Shown here piece by piece: positions 45,094-54,300 of a DNA stretch of 64,000 nt. A program made the position numbers and the translations under genes. Every line of letters starts with the position of its first letter. The first letter of the stretch is position 1. The notes beneath the pieces were generated by a model. That model did not search any database, was not told the DNA's origin, and worked only from the letters and a program-made list of their open reading frames with translations. This stretch comes from Candidatus Hydrogenedentota bacterium (GTDB lineage Bacteria > Hydrogenedentota > Hydrogenedentia > Hydrogenedentales > JAEUWI01): contig JAHBVV010000033.1 of NCBI GenBank assembly GCA_019637335.1, forward strand, positions 1-64,000, in the 5' to 3' direction.

Positions 45094-45944
45094 CCCGCCG
45101 CTCCATAGAAATTGTAGTTCAGGACGCCGGCCAGGGCGAGAACAAGATACAGCGCAATCAGGGTCGCGGTACCATAACACACAATATGCGCCAGCTTCGG
45201 CCCGCGCAAACGGCCCGCCGAACGCGCGTGGTACGCAAACGCGTAAAACAACAGCATCGCCAGCGCCATGCCCACCTTCGGCGAAAACCACCACGTCGGG
45301 CTCAGCGTGTCGCCCTCGTACCAGACCCAGAAGCCCCCCGCTATCAGCGTAAACACATACGTCGGATAGCCAATGCGAATAAGCTGGAAAAGGTTCTTGT
45401 CAAGCAGCTCCAGGGAAGGCAACTTCTGAAACAGTCCCGTCGTCTTGCGGTGCTTCAACAGCTGGGCCTGCCGCGCATACGCCACGCTGTTCACCCCCGC
45501 AAGCGCCAGCAGCGCATACGCCAGGAACACCAGGCCCACATGCACAATCAGGAGCATCGAACTCAGCGGGCGCGGAGCCTCGCCCAGCGCCGGTAAGCCC
45601 GTCGCCAGATTCAGCCCGCTGATCACCCCCAGCAGCGGAAGATGAAAACACAGCAGCCCCCGCTGCATCGGGTCTACCCCCATCTGGATCACGAGAATCC
45701 CCAGCGCCAGCACCGTCATCAGCGATATCGAATCCGTGGCCGTCGTCAGCGGCACCAGCCCCCACTGGACCGACCGCAAGGCAAGCATCAGCGCCAGCGA
45801 CACAAACGCGCCGCACGCCAGCCAGTACGCCGCCGTCAGCAGGCGCTGGTTCGCGTTCTCCCGCAGGTAAACAAGCGCCACGCCCGCGCTGCCGAGGGCC
45901 AGCAGGTTCCCGATCGTAAAGCAGATGTAGACGACGCTGCTCAT
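45090..45944 (-). CDS. CcsA/HemX-family cytochrome c assembly membrane protein
   Basis: The 284-residue protein has about eight membrane segments and the layout of the CcsA/HemX family. LLIVHVGLVFLAYALLALAGVNSVAY and a Trp-rich loop (GGFWVWYEGDTLSPTWW) lie in the periplasmic haem-handling region, and FYAFAYHARSAGRLRG near the end. It either exports haem to cytochrome c assembly or controls HemA levels, both known for this family next to hemA. The ATG is preferred; a TTG seven codons upstream is possible. It is the first gene of the haem operon. Confidence 0.85.
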   Translation of the reverse strand: MSSVVYICFTIGNLLALGSAGVALVYLRENANQRLLTAAYWLACGAFVSLALMLALRSVQWGLVPLTTATDSISLMTVLALGILVIQMGVDPMQRGLLCFHLPLLGVISGLNLATGLPALGEAPRPLSSMLLIVHVGLVFLAYALLALAGVNSVAYARQAQLLKHRKTTGLFQKLPSLELLDKNLFQLIRIGYPTYVFTLIAGGFWVWYEGDTLSPTWWFSPKVGMALAMLLFYAFAYHARSAGRLRGPKLAHIVCYGTATLIALYLVLALAGVLNYNFYGAAG

Positions 45945-46096
45945 GGTTTTCCCAAGTGTAAGCAAGGTTCCCCGACGCGGAAATACACGCCGGATCGGCG
46001 CAAGTGCGGAACAGGATCCAAGCGCGGGCCACGCCCCGGATCATCCCCGTAGTTTACGCTATTTCCACCGCCATTTGCCATGGCCCCAACGCCCCA

Positions 46097-46272
46097 GGGG
46101 GACTGGCAACCGCGACAAATACAACCCCAGCCGCGAAAGCGCCCAATACAACCCAAAATTCGCGGGTGCCTGTACCCGCCACCAAGGGGACTGGCTCCCG
46201 CGACACACGCCACCCCAGCCGCGAAAGCGCCCAATACAACCCAAAATTCGCGGGTGCCTGTACCCGCCACCA
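46097..46272. repeat. Tandem duplication with 88-base period
   Basis: Two copies of an 88-base unit lie head to tail. The last ~60 bases are identical (from CCCCAGCCGCGAAAGC to GTACCCGCCACC); the first ~28 have drifted. The unit holds the inverted pair GGGTGCC..., GGGTAC-type hairpins on the minus strand. It abuts the 9-base array that follows. Confidence 0.85.
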
Positions 46273-46376
46273 CCCCACCCCGTCCACTCTGTCCACTCTG
46301 TCCACTCCGTCCACTCCGTCCACTCTGTCCACTCCGTCCACTCTGTCCACCCAGTCCACTCCGTCCACCCCGTCCC
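46273..46376. repeat. 9-base repeat array running into a stop codon
   Basis: About eleven units GTCCACTCT, GTCCACTCC, GTCCACCCA and GTCCACCCC run without hairpin units. The last one, GTCCC, directly touches the stop codon of the glycosidase-like gene (46377). With the 88-base duplication it fills most of the 432-base gap before the haem operon; 45945-46096 shows no other feature. Confidence 0.88.
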
Positions 46377-48224
46377 TCAAAAAGGCGCCTGCCTCCACCC
46401 CGGCTTGAGCAGGCCGCGGTAGCGATCAAACAGCGAAGTCCCTTGAGCCGCCAGCGGAGCCAGCGCCGAGGATTCTCCCAGCGCGCTCACAAACGCCGCA
46501 CCCAGTTCCGCCAGGCGCGCCGGGTCCTCAGTCGCCAATGATTCGCCAATAATCCGCAACCCCTCCAGCATCGCGGGAAAATATTCGAGGTCCGCCCGGG
46601 CCGCCGGCGGCAGCCCCGGCCAGATCCGCTCAATGGCCGCACCCATCGCGTTGCCGAGCTCCACGGTGGGGCCACCGTCCGTGTAGCGTTCGAGATCTTC
46701 AATGATCCCCGCCATCCCTTCGATCGCCTCCGGACGGCCGCACTGCCAGCCGGCCCAGCGGCGGACCGCGTCGCCCGGCGGCATCTCGGGGTCCCAGAGA
46801 AAGGCCCCCAGGAACCACGTGGCCGGCAGGCGGGTCCACGCCTCCAGGCGGTGGCCGAAGGCGCCGTCAAGCCCGGCGGCGTGGGCCGCGCGGACAAGTT
46901 CCGGCGTCCAGCGCAGGCTGGGAATGAGAAAGGCGTAACCGCTTTCCGGGTTCGTGCCAAACAGAAAACTGGATGCGCGAAACCCGAGCGCCTTCTCGCG
47001 AATGGGGAAGGAAAACTGCGGGTGATCGCCGCCCACCGCGGCAATCGAACTGAAATGGCCCGGGAAATCCGCCTTGATTCGCGCGCCGATTTCGTCGCGG
47101 TATTCCAGCTTTTTTATGTCCTCCCACACCCACACCGGCCACAGGTTAAACTCCAGTTTCGCCTCGGGGTTGTACTCCCGGAAGAGCGCGCCGAAGGCCT
47201 GGAGCTGGCGGGCGATGGATCCCGGCTGATCGGCGGCGCAGCCGTTCTTCTCGCACCAGCAGCCGCCCGGGTCGTAAAACCAGATCTGGATCGCGTCCGC
47301 CTCGCGGAACCATTCCATCTCGCTCCGCGCGTTGGCCAGCATGAGATCCCAGGCGCCCGGCGCATTGGCGCAGACGGCCGGAAAACCGTGGTCTACGTAA
47401 GTGATTTCCGCGTGGATGTCCGGGTTCGCGTCCCACAGGTCGCGTGGGAAGAACGTCGGGCAGAACATGTACGCCACCTCCAGCCCCCGGCTTCGGGCAT
47501 AGGGGATCATCGCCCGAACGTTTTCGTGCAGCGTCTTGTTCAGCGGCTTCTCCGACAGCTTCGAGGCCGGATTCATGCTGTAGGCGTCAACCCAGATATA
47601 AAAATAGAGCCGGTTCAGCCGCGCCAGGGCGAGCTGGTCAATATAATCGCGCCACCGCGCCACGTTCCATTCATGGGGCGTGATCCCCGGTATGTTGTAC
47701 CCGATATTGATGTACTCGCCGCGTTCTTCAATCGCCGGGTATTCAAAAAGCTCTGTCGGCCCGTCGCCATCCCATTCCGGAAAGTCGAGATAGACCGCGC
47801 CATTCGCGCGAACGCGGAGGCGCGTCTCCAGTTCGGACACGGCGTACGCCACACCCCGCTCCGTCAGCCCACCCGCCAGAATCACGTCGCGCTCGCCCTC
47901 GCGCACCCGCGCGATGGCGTAGGCCTGTTCGCGCTGGAAGGGCTTGAGGTCCCGCGTTAGCGCCGCGCGCTTCTCCGGCGTGAAATGCCGCGCCAGGCGC
48001 TCGTCCGCGTCCAGACGCCCCACCAGAATCCGCAACGGGGCATCCGTGCCGGCCTCTTCCGACCAGTGCCGCAGCCGCCCAACAAAGTGATCCACGGCGT
48101 GCGCCGCCGGGCCCTCCTCGAACGCCGCCGGTTCCATGCGGTGCGCCGCCAGGCCGCCTTGCTCCGGAAGCTCCAACGCGGCAACGGACGCGGAAACGGA
48201 AAGAAGTAGCAACATTCTGAACAT
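46377..48224 (-). CDS. Secreted glycoside hydrolase-like protein (GH20/GH67-like architecture)
   Basis: The 615-residue protein has a signal peptide (MFRMLLLLSVSASVAAL). An N-terminal domain follows, whose ERGVAYAVSELETRLRV resembles the small alpha/beta domain found before GH20 and GH67 barrels. A long barrel-like region follows with PAIEERGEYINIGYN, ARLNRLYFYIWVDAY, RSRGLEVAYMFCPTFFPRD and IQIWFYDPGGCWCEKNGC. The fold call is moderate and I could not identify the catalytic acid with confidence. It probably acts on a polysaccharide or glycan outside the cell. The ATG gives a normal signal peptide; a longer frame upstream does not. Confidence 0.6.
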   Translation of the reverse strand: MFRMLLLLSVSASVAALELPEQGGLAAHRMEPAAFEEGPAAHAVDHFVGRLRHWSEEAGTDAPLRILVGRLDADERLARHFTPEKRAALTRDLKPFQREQAYAIARVREGERDVILAGGLTERGVAYAVSELETRLRVRANGAVYLDFPEWDGDGPTELFEYPAIEERGEYINIGYNIPGITPHEWNVARWRDYIDQLALARLNRLYFYIWVDAYSMNPASKLSEKPLNKTLHENVRAMIPYARSRGLEVAYMFCPTFFPRDLWDANPDIHAEITYVDHGFPAVCANAPGAWDLMLANARSEMEWFREADAIQIWFYDPGGCWCEKNGCAADQPGSIARQLQAFGALFREYNPEAKLEFNLWPVWVWEDIKKLEYRDEIGARIKADFPGHFSSIAAVGGDHPQFSFPIREKALGFRASSFLFGTNPESGYAFLIPSLRWTPELVRAAHAAGLDGAFGHRLEAWTRLPATWFLGAFLWDPEMPPGDAVRRWAGWQCGRPEAIEGMAGIIEDLERYTDGGPTVELGNAMGAAIERIWPGLPPAARADLEYFPAMLEGLRIIGESLATEDPARLAELGAAFVSALGESSALAPLAAQGTSLFDRYRGLLKPGWRQAPF

Positions 48225-48384
48225 GGCCGTCTGCCTTATCGTGCGCCGATCGCGCGTTCGCCCGGAACCGGGCCAAAACCTGACGCCATGGTAGCTGCCC
48301 ATCGCCCCCGTCCGCCACCAGCGCCACGAGACGCGCTCATGTGCCTTGAGCGACAACTAACCCAACCGGTAACCATCCCCGGAT

Positions 48385-48413
48385 TTGCAGCCTTCGCGAA
48401 GCTTCGTTACACT
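48385..48413 (+). promoter_or_regulatory. Repeated promoter-like module (copy 1)
   Basis: TTGCAG and TACACT are separated by 17 bases, and the spacer contains the 10-bp palindrome CGAAGCTTCG. The same arrangement occurs at 56172-56200. It lies about 166 bases before the nucleoside hydrolase start. The 355-base intergenic region around it holds no other feature I can name. Confidence 0.5.
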
Positions 48414-48579
48414 GGTGAACCGGCCCCACGACAAATCGGCGCGGCGGGCGGACCTGCGTCGACATGGCCCATCCGCTTCGGCTGCGCGGGAGCGCGCTTC
48501 AATGGGCCTTCCGCCGCGCGCGGGCGACGTTGCATGGGACCGAATTGGGCCGCGCACCTTTCAGCTGACTAGGAAACTG

Positions 48580-49602
48580 ATGATGAGAAACGTATCCCTG
48601 ATAGTGGCAATGATCGCTGGCGCCCTTCTCTTTTCGGCCGCGTGTCTCAGCGTACCCGCGTCGGCCGCCGAGGGCAAGATCCGTGTACTTCTGGACACGG
48701 ACGCCAACAACGAGTTGGACGACCAGCATGCGATCGCCTACCTGCTGTTCAACGGCGATGTGTTCGAGGTCGAGGGCATCACGGTGAACCGGACGTCCGG
48801 CGGGGGCGACGTGCATCAGCATTTCGCCGAGGCCGAGCGGGTCGTGAAGCTCTGCGGGCTGGATGGCAAGGTGAGCGTCTATCTCGGAGCGGAGAAGTCG
48901 TTTGAAGAAATCCGGGGTGCGTTGAATCAGCCCGATTTCGACGGCCATGAGGCGGTGGACCGGATTATCGAGCGCGCCCTGGCCGCCGACGACCGGCCGC
49001 TGGTGCTGTTGCCCATCGGCAAGCTCACGAACATCGCGCTCGCCCTCGAAAAGGAGCCCGCCATCGCCGCGAAGGTGCGCATCGTATGGCTCGGCTCCAA
49101 CTACCCGAAGCCCGGCGAATACAACCAGAACAACGACGAGGGCGCCATGAACTACCTGCTCGACGCCGACGTCCCCTTCGAGATCGTCACGGTCCGTTAC
49201 GGCGAGCCGTCGGGTACGGACGCCGTGCGGGCTACACTCCAGGAGGTCCGGGAGATCATGCCCGGCAAGGGGCCCCGGATCGACACGCCCATCACGGGGC
49301 GTCACGGCGGCGAGTTCGCGACCTTCGGCGACTACGCGCTCAACCTCTTCGAGAACATCCGGCTCCATGGGGATCCGCCCTCGCGGGCGCTCTTCGATAT
49401 GGCGGCCGTCGCCATCGTCAAGAACCCCGGCTGGGCGGAGTCGCGGCGCATTCCCGCCCCCACACTCGCCGATCGCAAGTGGGTGGAGCGCCCCGGCAAC
49501 GCGCGCGAGGTGGTCCTGTGGGAGAACTTCGACCGGAAGGCCATCATGGCCGACTTCTACGACCGGATGGAGAACTATGTCCTCGCGGTGAGCGCGGAGT
49601 AG
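48580..49602 (+). CDS. Exported nucleoside hydrolase-like protein (IUNH family)
   Basis: The 340-residue protein has a signal peptide (to about ASAAEG) and the family's N-terminal calcium-binding motif in the form DTDANNELDDQHA (39-51), with two more residues between the aspartates than the classical DTDPGIDDA. VEGITVNRTSGGG, LLPIGKLTNIALALEK and a late HGGEFATFGDYALNLF region fit the IUNH fold. It would hydrolyse nucleosides or related N-glycosides in the periplasm. AGGAAA precedes the double ATG. The stop faces the beta-helix gene. Confidence 0.85.
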   Translation: MMRNVSLIVAMIAGALLFSAACLSVPASAAEGKIRVLLDTDANNELDDQHAIAYLLFNGDVFEVEGITVNRTSGGGDVHQHFAEAERVVKLCGLDGKVSVYLGAEKSFEEIRGALNQPDFDGHEAVDRIIERALAADDRPLVLLPIGKLTNIALALEKEPAIAAKVRIVWLGSNYPKPGEYNQNNDEGAMNYLLDADVPFEIVTVRYGEPSGTDAVRATLQEVREIMPGKGPRIDTPITGRHGGEFATFGDYALNLFENIRLHGDPPSRALFDMAAVAIVKNPGWAESRRIPAPTLADRKWVERPGNAREVVLWENFDRKAIMADFYDRMENYVLAVSAE

Positions 49603-49754
49603 GTATTCCCCGACAACTCGAAGCCCTGCCTCAACCCCTGACAGCGCGGCGCCGAGGCTTGCCCACGGGCGCAGCATGTGATTCTGGCCTTTACCAGAAA
49701 CTCACAGGGAAATCCGCGTCAAGATCGGGACAACCACGCATTCTGAGCGCCCCA

Positions 49755-51305
49755 TCACCGGGGAAGTCCCTGCGCTGGCCGAGCGCCGCCGCCGCGGCAT
49801 CTGGAAAAGCCAAAGGCGAACACCAAGAATGCGTATGCCGCAACATTGCCGCGTTTCGCCGCTGGTTCCATGCCGGTTTCCATGGAACAACCATCTCCCC
49901 CGTTCGTACTGCTACTCTTCAAAGCCATGGGAATCGTAATCGATTTAATCTCGCCAGGCGCGATGCCCAAATCCAGCGATTCCACCTCATAGCCATCAAC
50001 TACACACACGAGTTTGTACTCGCCCGCGGGAACCGACGGAAAAGTATACACGCCGTCAACGCCTCCCTTGAGGGGAGCAAATCCGCTGCCCAAGAGGGAC
50101 ATGGTGGCGTTCGACAAGGATTCCTGATCGGCGGCGGCCCAAACGGTACAAACAAGGGTGGCGGCCAGGATTGCGGACCCCTTGGCGAGAATTGGCTGCC
50201 AGTCGCAGTTTCCCTGAAACAGGGTACGAATTTCATCGAAGTCGTCGGTGCTCCAATCAATATTTTCGCACAGCAGGAGCTCTGGGGTGTCACTGACTAT
50301 TCCCAGTGGCAGATCGACCGGATCGGGAATATCGCTGCGGTACAGAATGGTATTGAAGCCGCGTGCGGAATCGATGGACGTGCTCAGGCCCACACCAGGC
50401 TCCAGCACCGCGGTATTGAGCACATGAATACCCGCGTAACGCTGGTCGACGAACATTGAGCGGCGAATTATGGGTACGCCACCAACAATTTCCACGCCCG
50501 TCATTAGTCCGGTGAAATCGCAGTCTTCGATGATGGCATCCGCCGCATTGGGGCCGGAAGCGCGAATGCCCGTTGTCCCGCCCGCGCTGGAGGTGTCCGT
50601 AAAGTACACGTCGCGGACCGTGGTGGCCGTATTCGGTAGCGAGAGCAACACGACGCCGCCCGTCTCGGTCAGGAGTTCGAGACGGGCGAGGGTTGCATCG
50701 TTGGCGCCGGTCTGCCGCCCGACAATGGTGGGGCGCTGGCCCGGCCTGCCCGTGATGGTTACCCCGCGGCGGAGGATGAGGCTTTCGGTATAGCGCCCCT
50801 CCGCCAAGACGATGCGCGCCGCCGTTGCGCCAGAGCCGGTGATGAGCGACTGGGCAAAATCAATCGTCCGGAGCGGACGGCTCTCGTCCCCACCCGCCAC
50901 ACTATCAGATCCCGAAGGTGACACAAAATAGGTAGGCGCCGGGCTGTTGGGGTCGCGCGGATCGCTGTTAAGCAGAAACTCCTCCAGGTTGGTCAATGCG
51001 TCCCCATCGGCGTCCAGTCCGGATTCCGATCGGCCAGTGGGGTCAAACCCGTGAATGACTTCGAAACCATCCGGCATCCCGTCGTTGTCGGTATCCACCA
51101 CGTTCGGATCCGTGCCCAATTCGATTTCCATGCAGTCGGTGAGGCCGTCGCCATCCGAATCCAGTGTCGCGTCTTCGCACTGCGCCCTGGCGTCGCCGTG
51201 CGAAAAAAGCAGCAACAGCAGTAGTAGTAGTAGGGAGAGGCAACCGGCGAGCCTGCGCCGGACACGCCTGATTCGCATCGAATTTCGCATCCGCTGCAGC
51301 GCCAT
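49755..51305 (-). CDS. Surface beta-helix protein with thrombospondin type 3 repeats and C-terminal sorting-like tail
   Basis: The ~516-residue protein has a basic start and a long Leu-rich signal segment. Type 3 repeats follow (DSDGDGLTDCMEIELGTDP, DTDNDGMPDGFEV, DADGDALTNLEEF), which bind calcium. A right-handed beta-helix follows (GRPTIVG, VEIVGGVPIIRRS, YAGIHVLN). After a carboxypeptidase-regulatory-like segment (YTFPSVPAGEYKLVCVVDGYEV), the C-terminus has a Cys, a hydrophobic stretch (AAYAFLVFAFGFSR) and Arg residues. This pattern resembles protein-sorting tails such as MYXO-CTERM. It starts ten bases after the cytochrome gene's stop. The start codon is uncertain, since several ATGs lie in frame. 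Confidence 0.7.
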   Translation of the reverse strand: MALQRMRNSMRIRRVRRRLAGCLSLLLLLLLLLFSHGDARAQCEDATLDSDGDGLTDCMEIELGTDPNVVDTDNDGMPDGFEVIHGFDPTGRSESGLDADGDALTNLEEFLLNSDPRDPNSPAPTYFVSPSGSDSVAGGDESRPLRTIDFAQSLITGSGATAARIVLAEGRYTESLILRRGVTITGRPGQRPTIVGRQTGANDATLARLELLTETGGVVLLSLPNTATTVRDVYFTDTSSAGGTTGIRASGPNAADAIIEDCDFTGLMTGVEIVGGVPIIRRSMFVDQRYAGIHVLNTAVLEPGVGLSTSIDSARGFNTILYRSDIPDPVDLPLGIVSDTPELLLCENIDWSTDDFDEIRTLFQGNCDWQPILAKGSAILAATLVCTVWAAADQESLSNATMSLLGSGFAPLKGGVDGVYTFPSVPAGEYKLVCVVDGYEVESLDLGIAPGEIKSITIPMALKSSSTNGGDGCSMETGMEPAAKRGNVAAYAFLVFAFGFSRCRGGGARPAQGLPR

Positions 51306-51315
51306 CCGTATAGGA

Positions 51316-54300
51316 TCAGTTGTTCGCTGCGCCGGAAGCATCGATCCACTCCAGAATAACATCGTAGTTGCTTCTATCCCCACCGAGATTGAATCCGGGC
51401 TGCATTCCGCCACCGTGGTTGCCGTCGGAATTGGACGCTTTTCTCAATATCAGGCTCATTGCGGGCGAGGCCGTGTTTACACGGGTGTTCGATGGTTCGG
51501 CGGTGCTGAATTCCGTAACGACCTCGTTGTACAAGACATTAGAATCGGCGCTGTCGAGGAAGAAGCCGCTGGGGGCCGCTACGCCGCCACTCTGGTGGCA
51601 CGACACGCAGCGCGCGGGGTCCGTCAGAATGGGAAGCACGTCCATACTGAAGCTGGGCCCGCTGGATACCGTCACTGCGGTGACCGTTACCTCGTCGGAA
51701 GCACTCGAAATACTCCCTGAGGTCACAATCAGTTGGATGGTGTACGCGCCTGCCAGATCCGGCTGAAACGACGGCATGGCCGTGTCGGCGCCAGTCAATG
51801 CCGACGCGCTTCCGCTGGGAACGGAGACAAAGCTCCACGTATAGGAGTCAGCGAAGTTGCTCATAATTCCATTGAGCACCACGGTTTCACCGATTGCGGC
51901 CGTCCGATTGGTCCCAGCATTCGCCACTGGCCTGCCGGGCCCAGATGTGCCATGCCCCACGAAATTTGCGAGGAGGCCCGCGGCATACGGGAAGGAACTC
52001 AACCAAAATTGGTCATAGGTAGGTAGTGCGGCCGGCATGGTTCCGTCTTGGAAGACCAGTTGGCGGATCCGGTCCTTCGCGAGTTCGAACTCCGCGAACG
52101 TGTCAAAATCGAGCGAGGGCAACCGTTCGCTCTGCTGCACGTGGCAGAGCCGGCAAGAGCGCGCCACAACGGCCGAGTATAGCTCCGCGGCCTCCGGCGG
52201 CGCCGCAGGCGGCGACCACCCTTCCGGAACAAAACCGCCATCGAACGGAAAGGGGAGAGCCGGCCCGCCGTACCACCCTTCAATCAGCTCCTCGGCCGCC
52301 CGCTTATCGGGCGCATCCGTGGTGATTTGCAGCGACCAGTGGTTCAAGTTGCCGGTGTCGGCGCCCGCTTCGTCTTCCACGAATAGACGCCAAGCGCCAT
52401 TCGGTTCGCTGCCGACGAACTTGCTGAGCGCCTCCTCGGGCATCCAAATGCCGGTAAATGGCGCGTCCGAGAAACTGAGCGTGGCGACGGACGCGGCCGC
52501 GGCGTCATCAAACACCGCCCCGCAGATGTTGTTGCCGCTGGAGCCGCGCCGCGCCATGATGTTGCAGACAATTCCGGACGGTGAAACGAGGTTTATCAGG
52601 AGATCGCCAACCCAGGTATGGTCAATGCCGTTGTTACCGTCGCCGACATCCGTCGAACAGAGCCCCGTACCCCCTATCACCAATTTCACATCGACTATCC
52701 CCCCGCTGAGGCCAGACACCACAAGATCCGCGGATACCGGTCCTCCCGGCGAATCGGGAATCGGAATGCTCGGCCCATTGTATGTAAAAATGTGTTTCTG
52801 CGGAATGGCGGCGTAGGAATCCAGGACGGCCTTGTTCATCGCATAGAACGCCCCCTCCTGCGATGCCCGGTTGAATTCCGGGTTGGTTTCCGAGTAGAGG
52901 AATGACTCCAGGTCAAACGGTATGAATCGCGTATTGATATTTCCGAAATCCGGATAGACGCCATTTACGAGTGCCCTGGGTTGCCCGCCGTGGCAAACCG
53001 TGCACATCCCGGGAACGTATTTGTCCCCCCGGCCATCCAAATCGATCTTGTTGAGCCGGTTTCCGTCCGAACCGTAGACATAGAAGCGGATATAGGGCTC
53101 GCCGCCTTCCGGCGCCGGCAGCATGTCCATGCAGACAGTGGCAATGGGCTCATCAGGATTCTGCCAGGTATCGTCCACCGTAGGATGGTTCAGGGTAGCA
53201 AAAGCGATCCGGTCCGCCGGCGTCCCGAAGACCGTCGGGCTGCCATTGGAACGCATATGCACCTGCCGGCCGAACCCGAGATCCGCCTCGTTAAAGTAAT
53301 AGGCCGATGCCTCCATTCCGCCCGGCTCCCCAAAACCGTTGGCGGCGTACCAGTCCGAGAGCGTCGTCTTCTCGCCAAAGGGATCAATCGCCGCGTAATA
53401 GGCCTCTGCCGTGATATCATCTTCATGCACTGGCGTGTTCACCAGCGTAAGGAATGCGCCGGGATCCGGCGGGACAGAAATCGTCAGCGAAACATCGGAA
53501 CCTTCGGCAATCATCATGCCCGCGCCTGGATCCTGATCGATAACCATGACCGCGGGAACGGTCACCTGGGGCTGCGCCAATACCTCACCCAATCGCAGCC
53601 CCGCGAGCGCCAGGCGAAACTGGGCAATCTCCAAAGTGATGGAGGACAAATCGGGTACGCTCACAATCGCCTCGAACGAACTTACCTCAAGCGCCACGGG
53701 TGTGTCTGGCGCAACGCTGCTACCCGCCGCCGGGTCCTGCGCGACCACTTGCCCGCCTGGTTCCGGGCTGAGCACTTCGGTCACTGTGCCGAGGCTCAGG
53801 CGCGCTGTCGCGATCAGCGCACCCGCCTGGGCCTGCGGAAGGCCCAGGAGATCGGGCACCGTGATAAGTTCGGCGCCCGCGCTCACCAAGATCATGACCG
53901 CGGTTCCACGCAGCGCCACGGATCCCGGCGATGGCGATTGGCCGATCACCCGTCCCACGGGTTGGGCGCTGAATACGTCTTCCGCCGCACCCAAAACCAA
54001 CCCGGCCGTTTCGAGAGCAAGGCTCGCCTCCGCTTCCGAGCCGCCCGTGATATCCGGAACCTCGACCGTAGCCGCGCCTTCGCTAACCGTTAAATCTACC
54101 GCGGAATTGGCGGATACGATAGCACCGGCCGCGGGGCTCTGCGAAAGCACCTCACCCGCCGGATTGTTGCTCTCCACCCGGGCGACTGTTCCAACACGCA
54201 GCCCCGCACCAGCGATGGCCGCGCCCGCAGTCGCGGAATGCATCCCCGTCACAGCGGGCACAGCCACGAAAGCGAGCCCGCCGCTAATCTCGATATCCAC

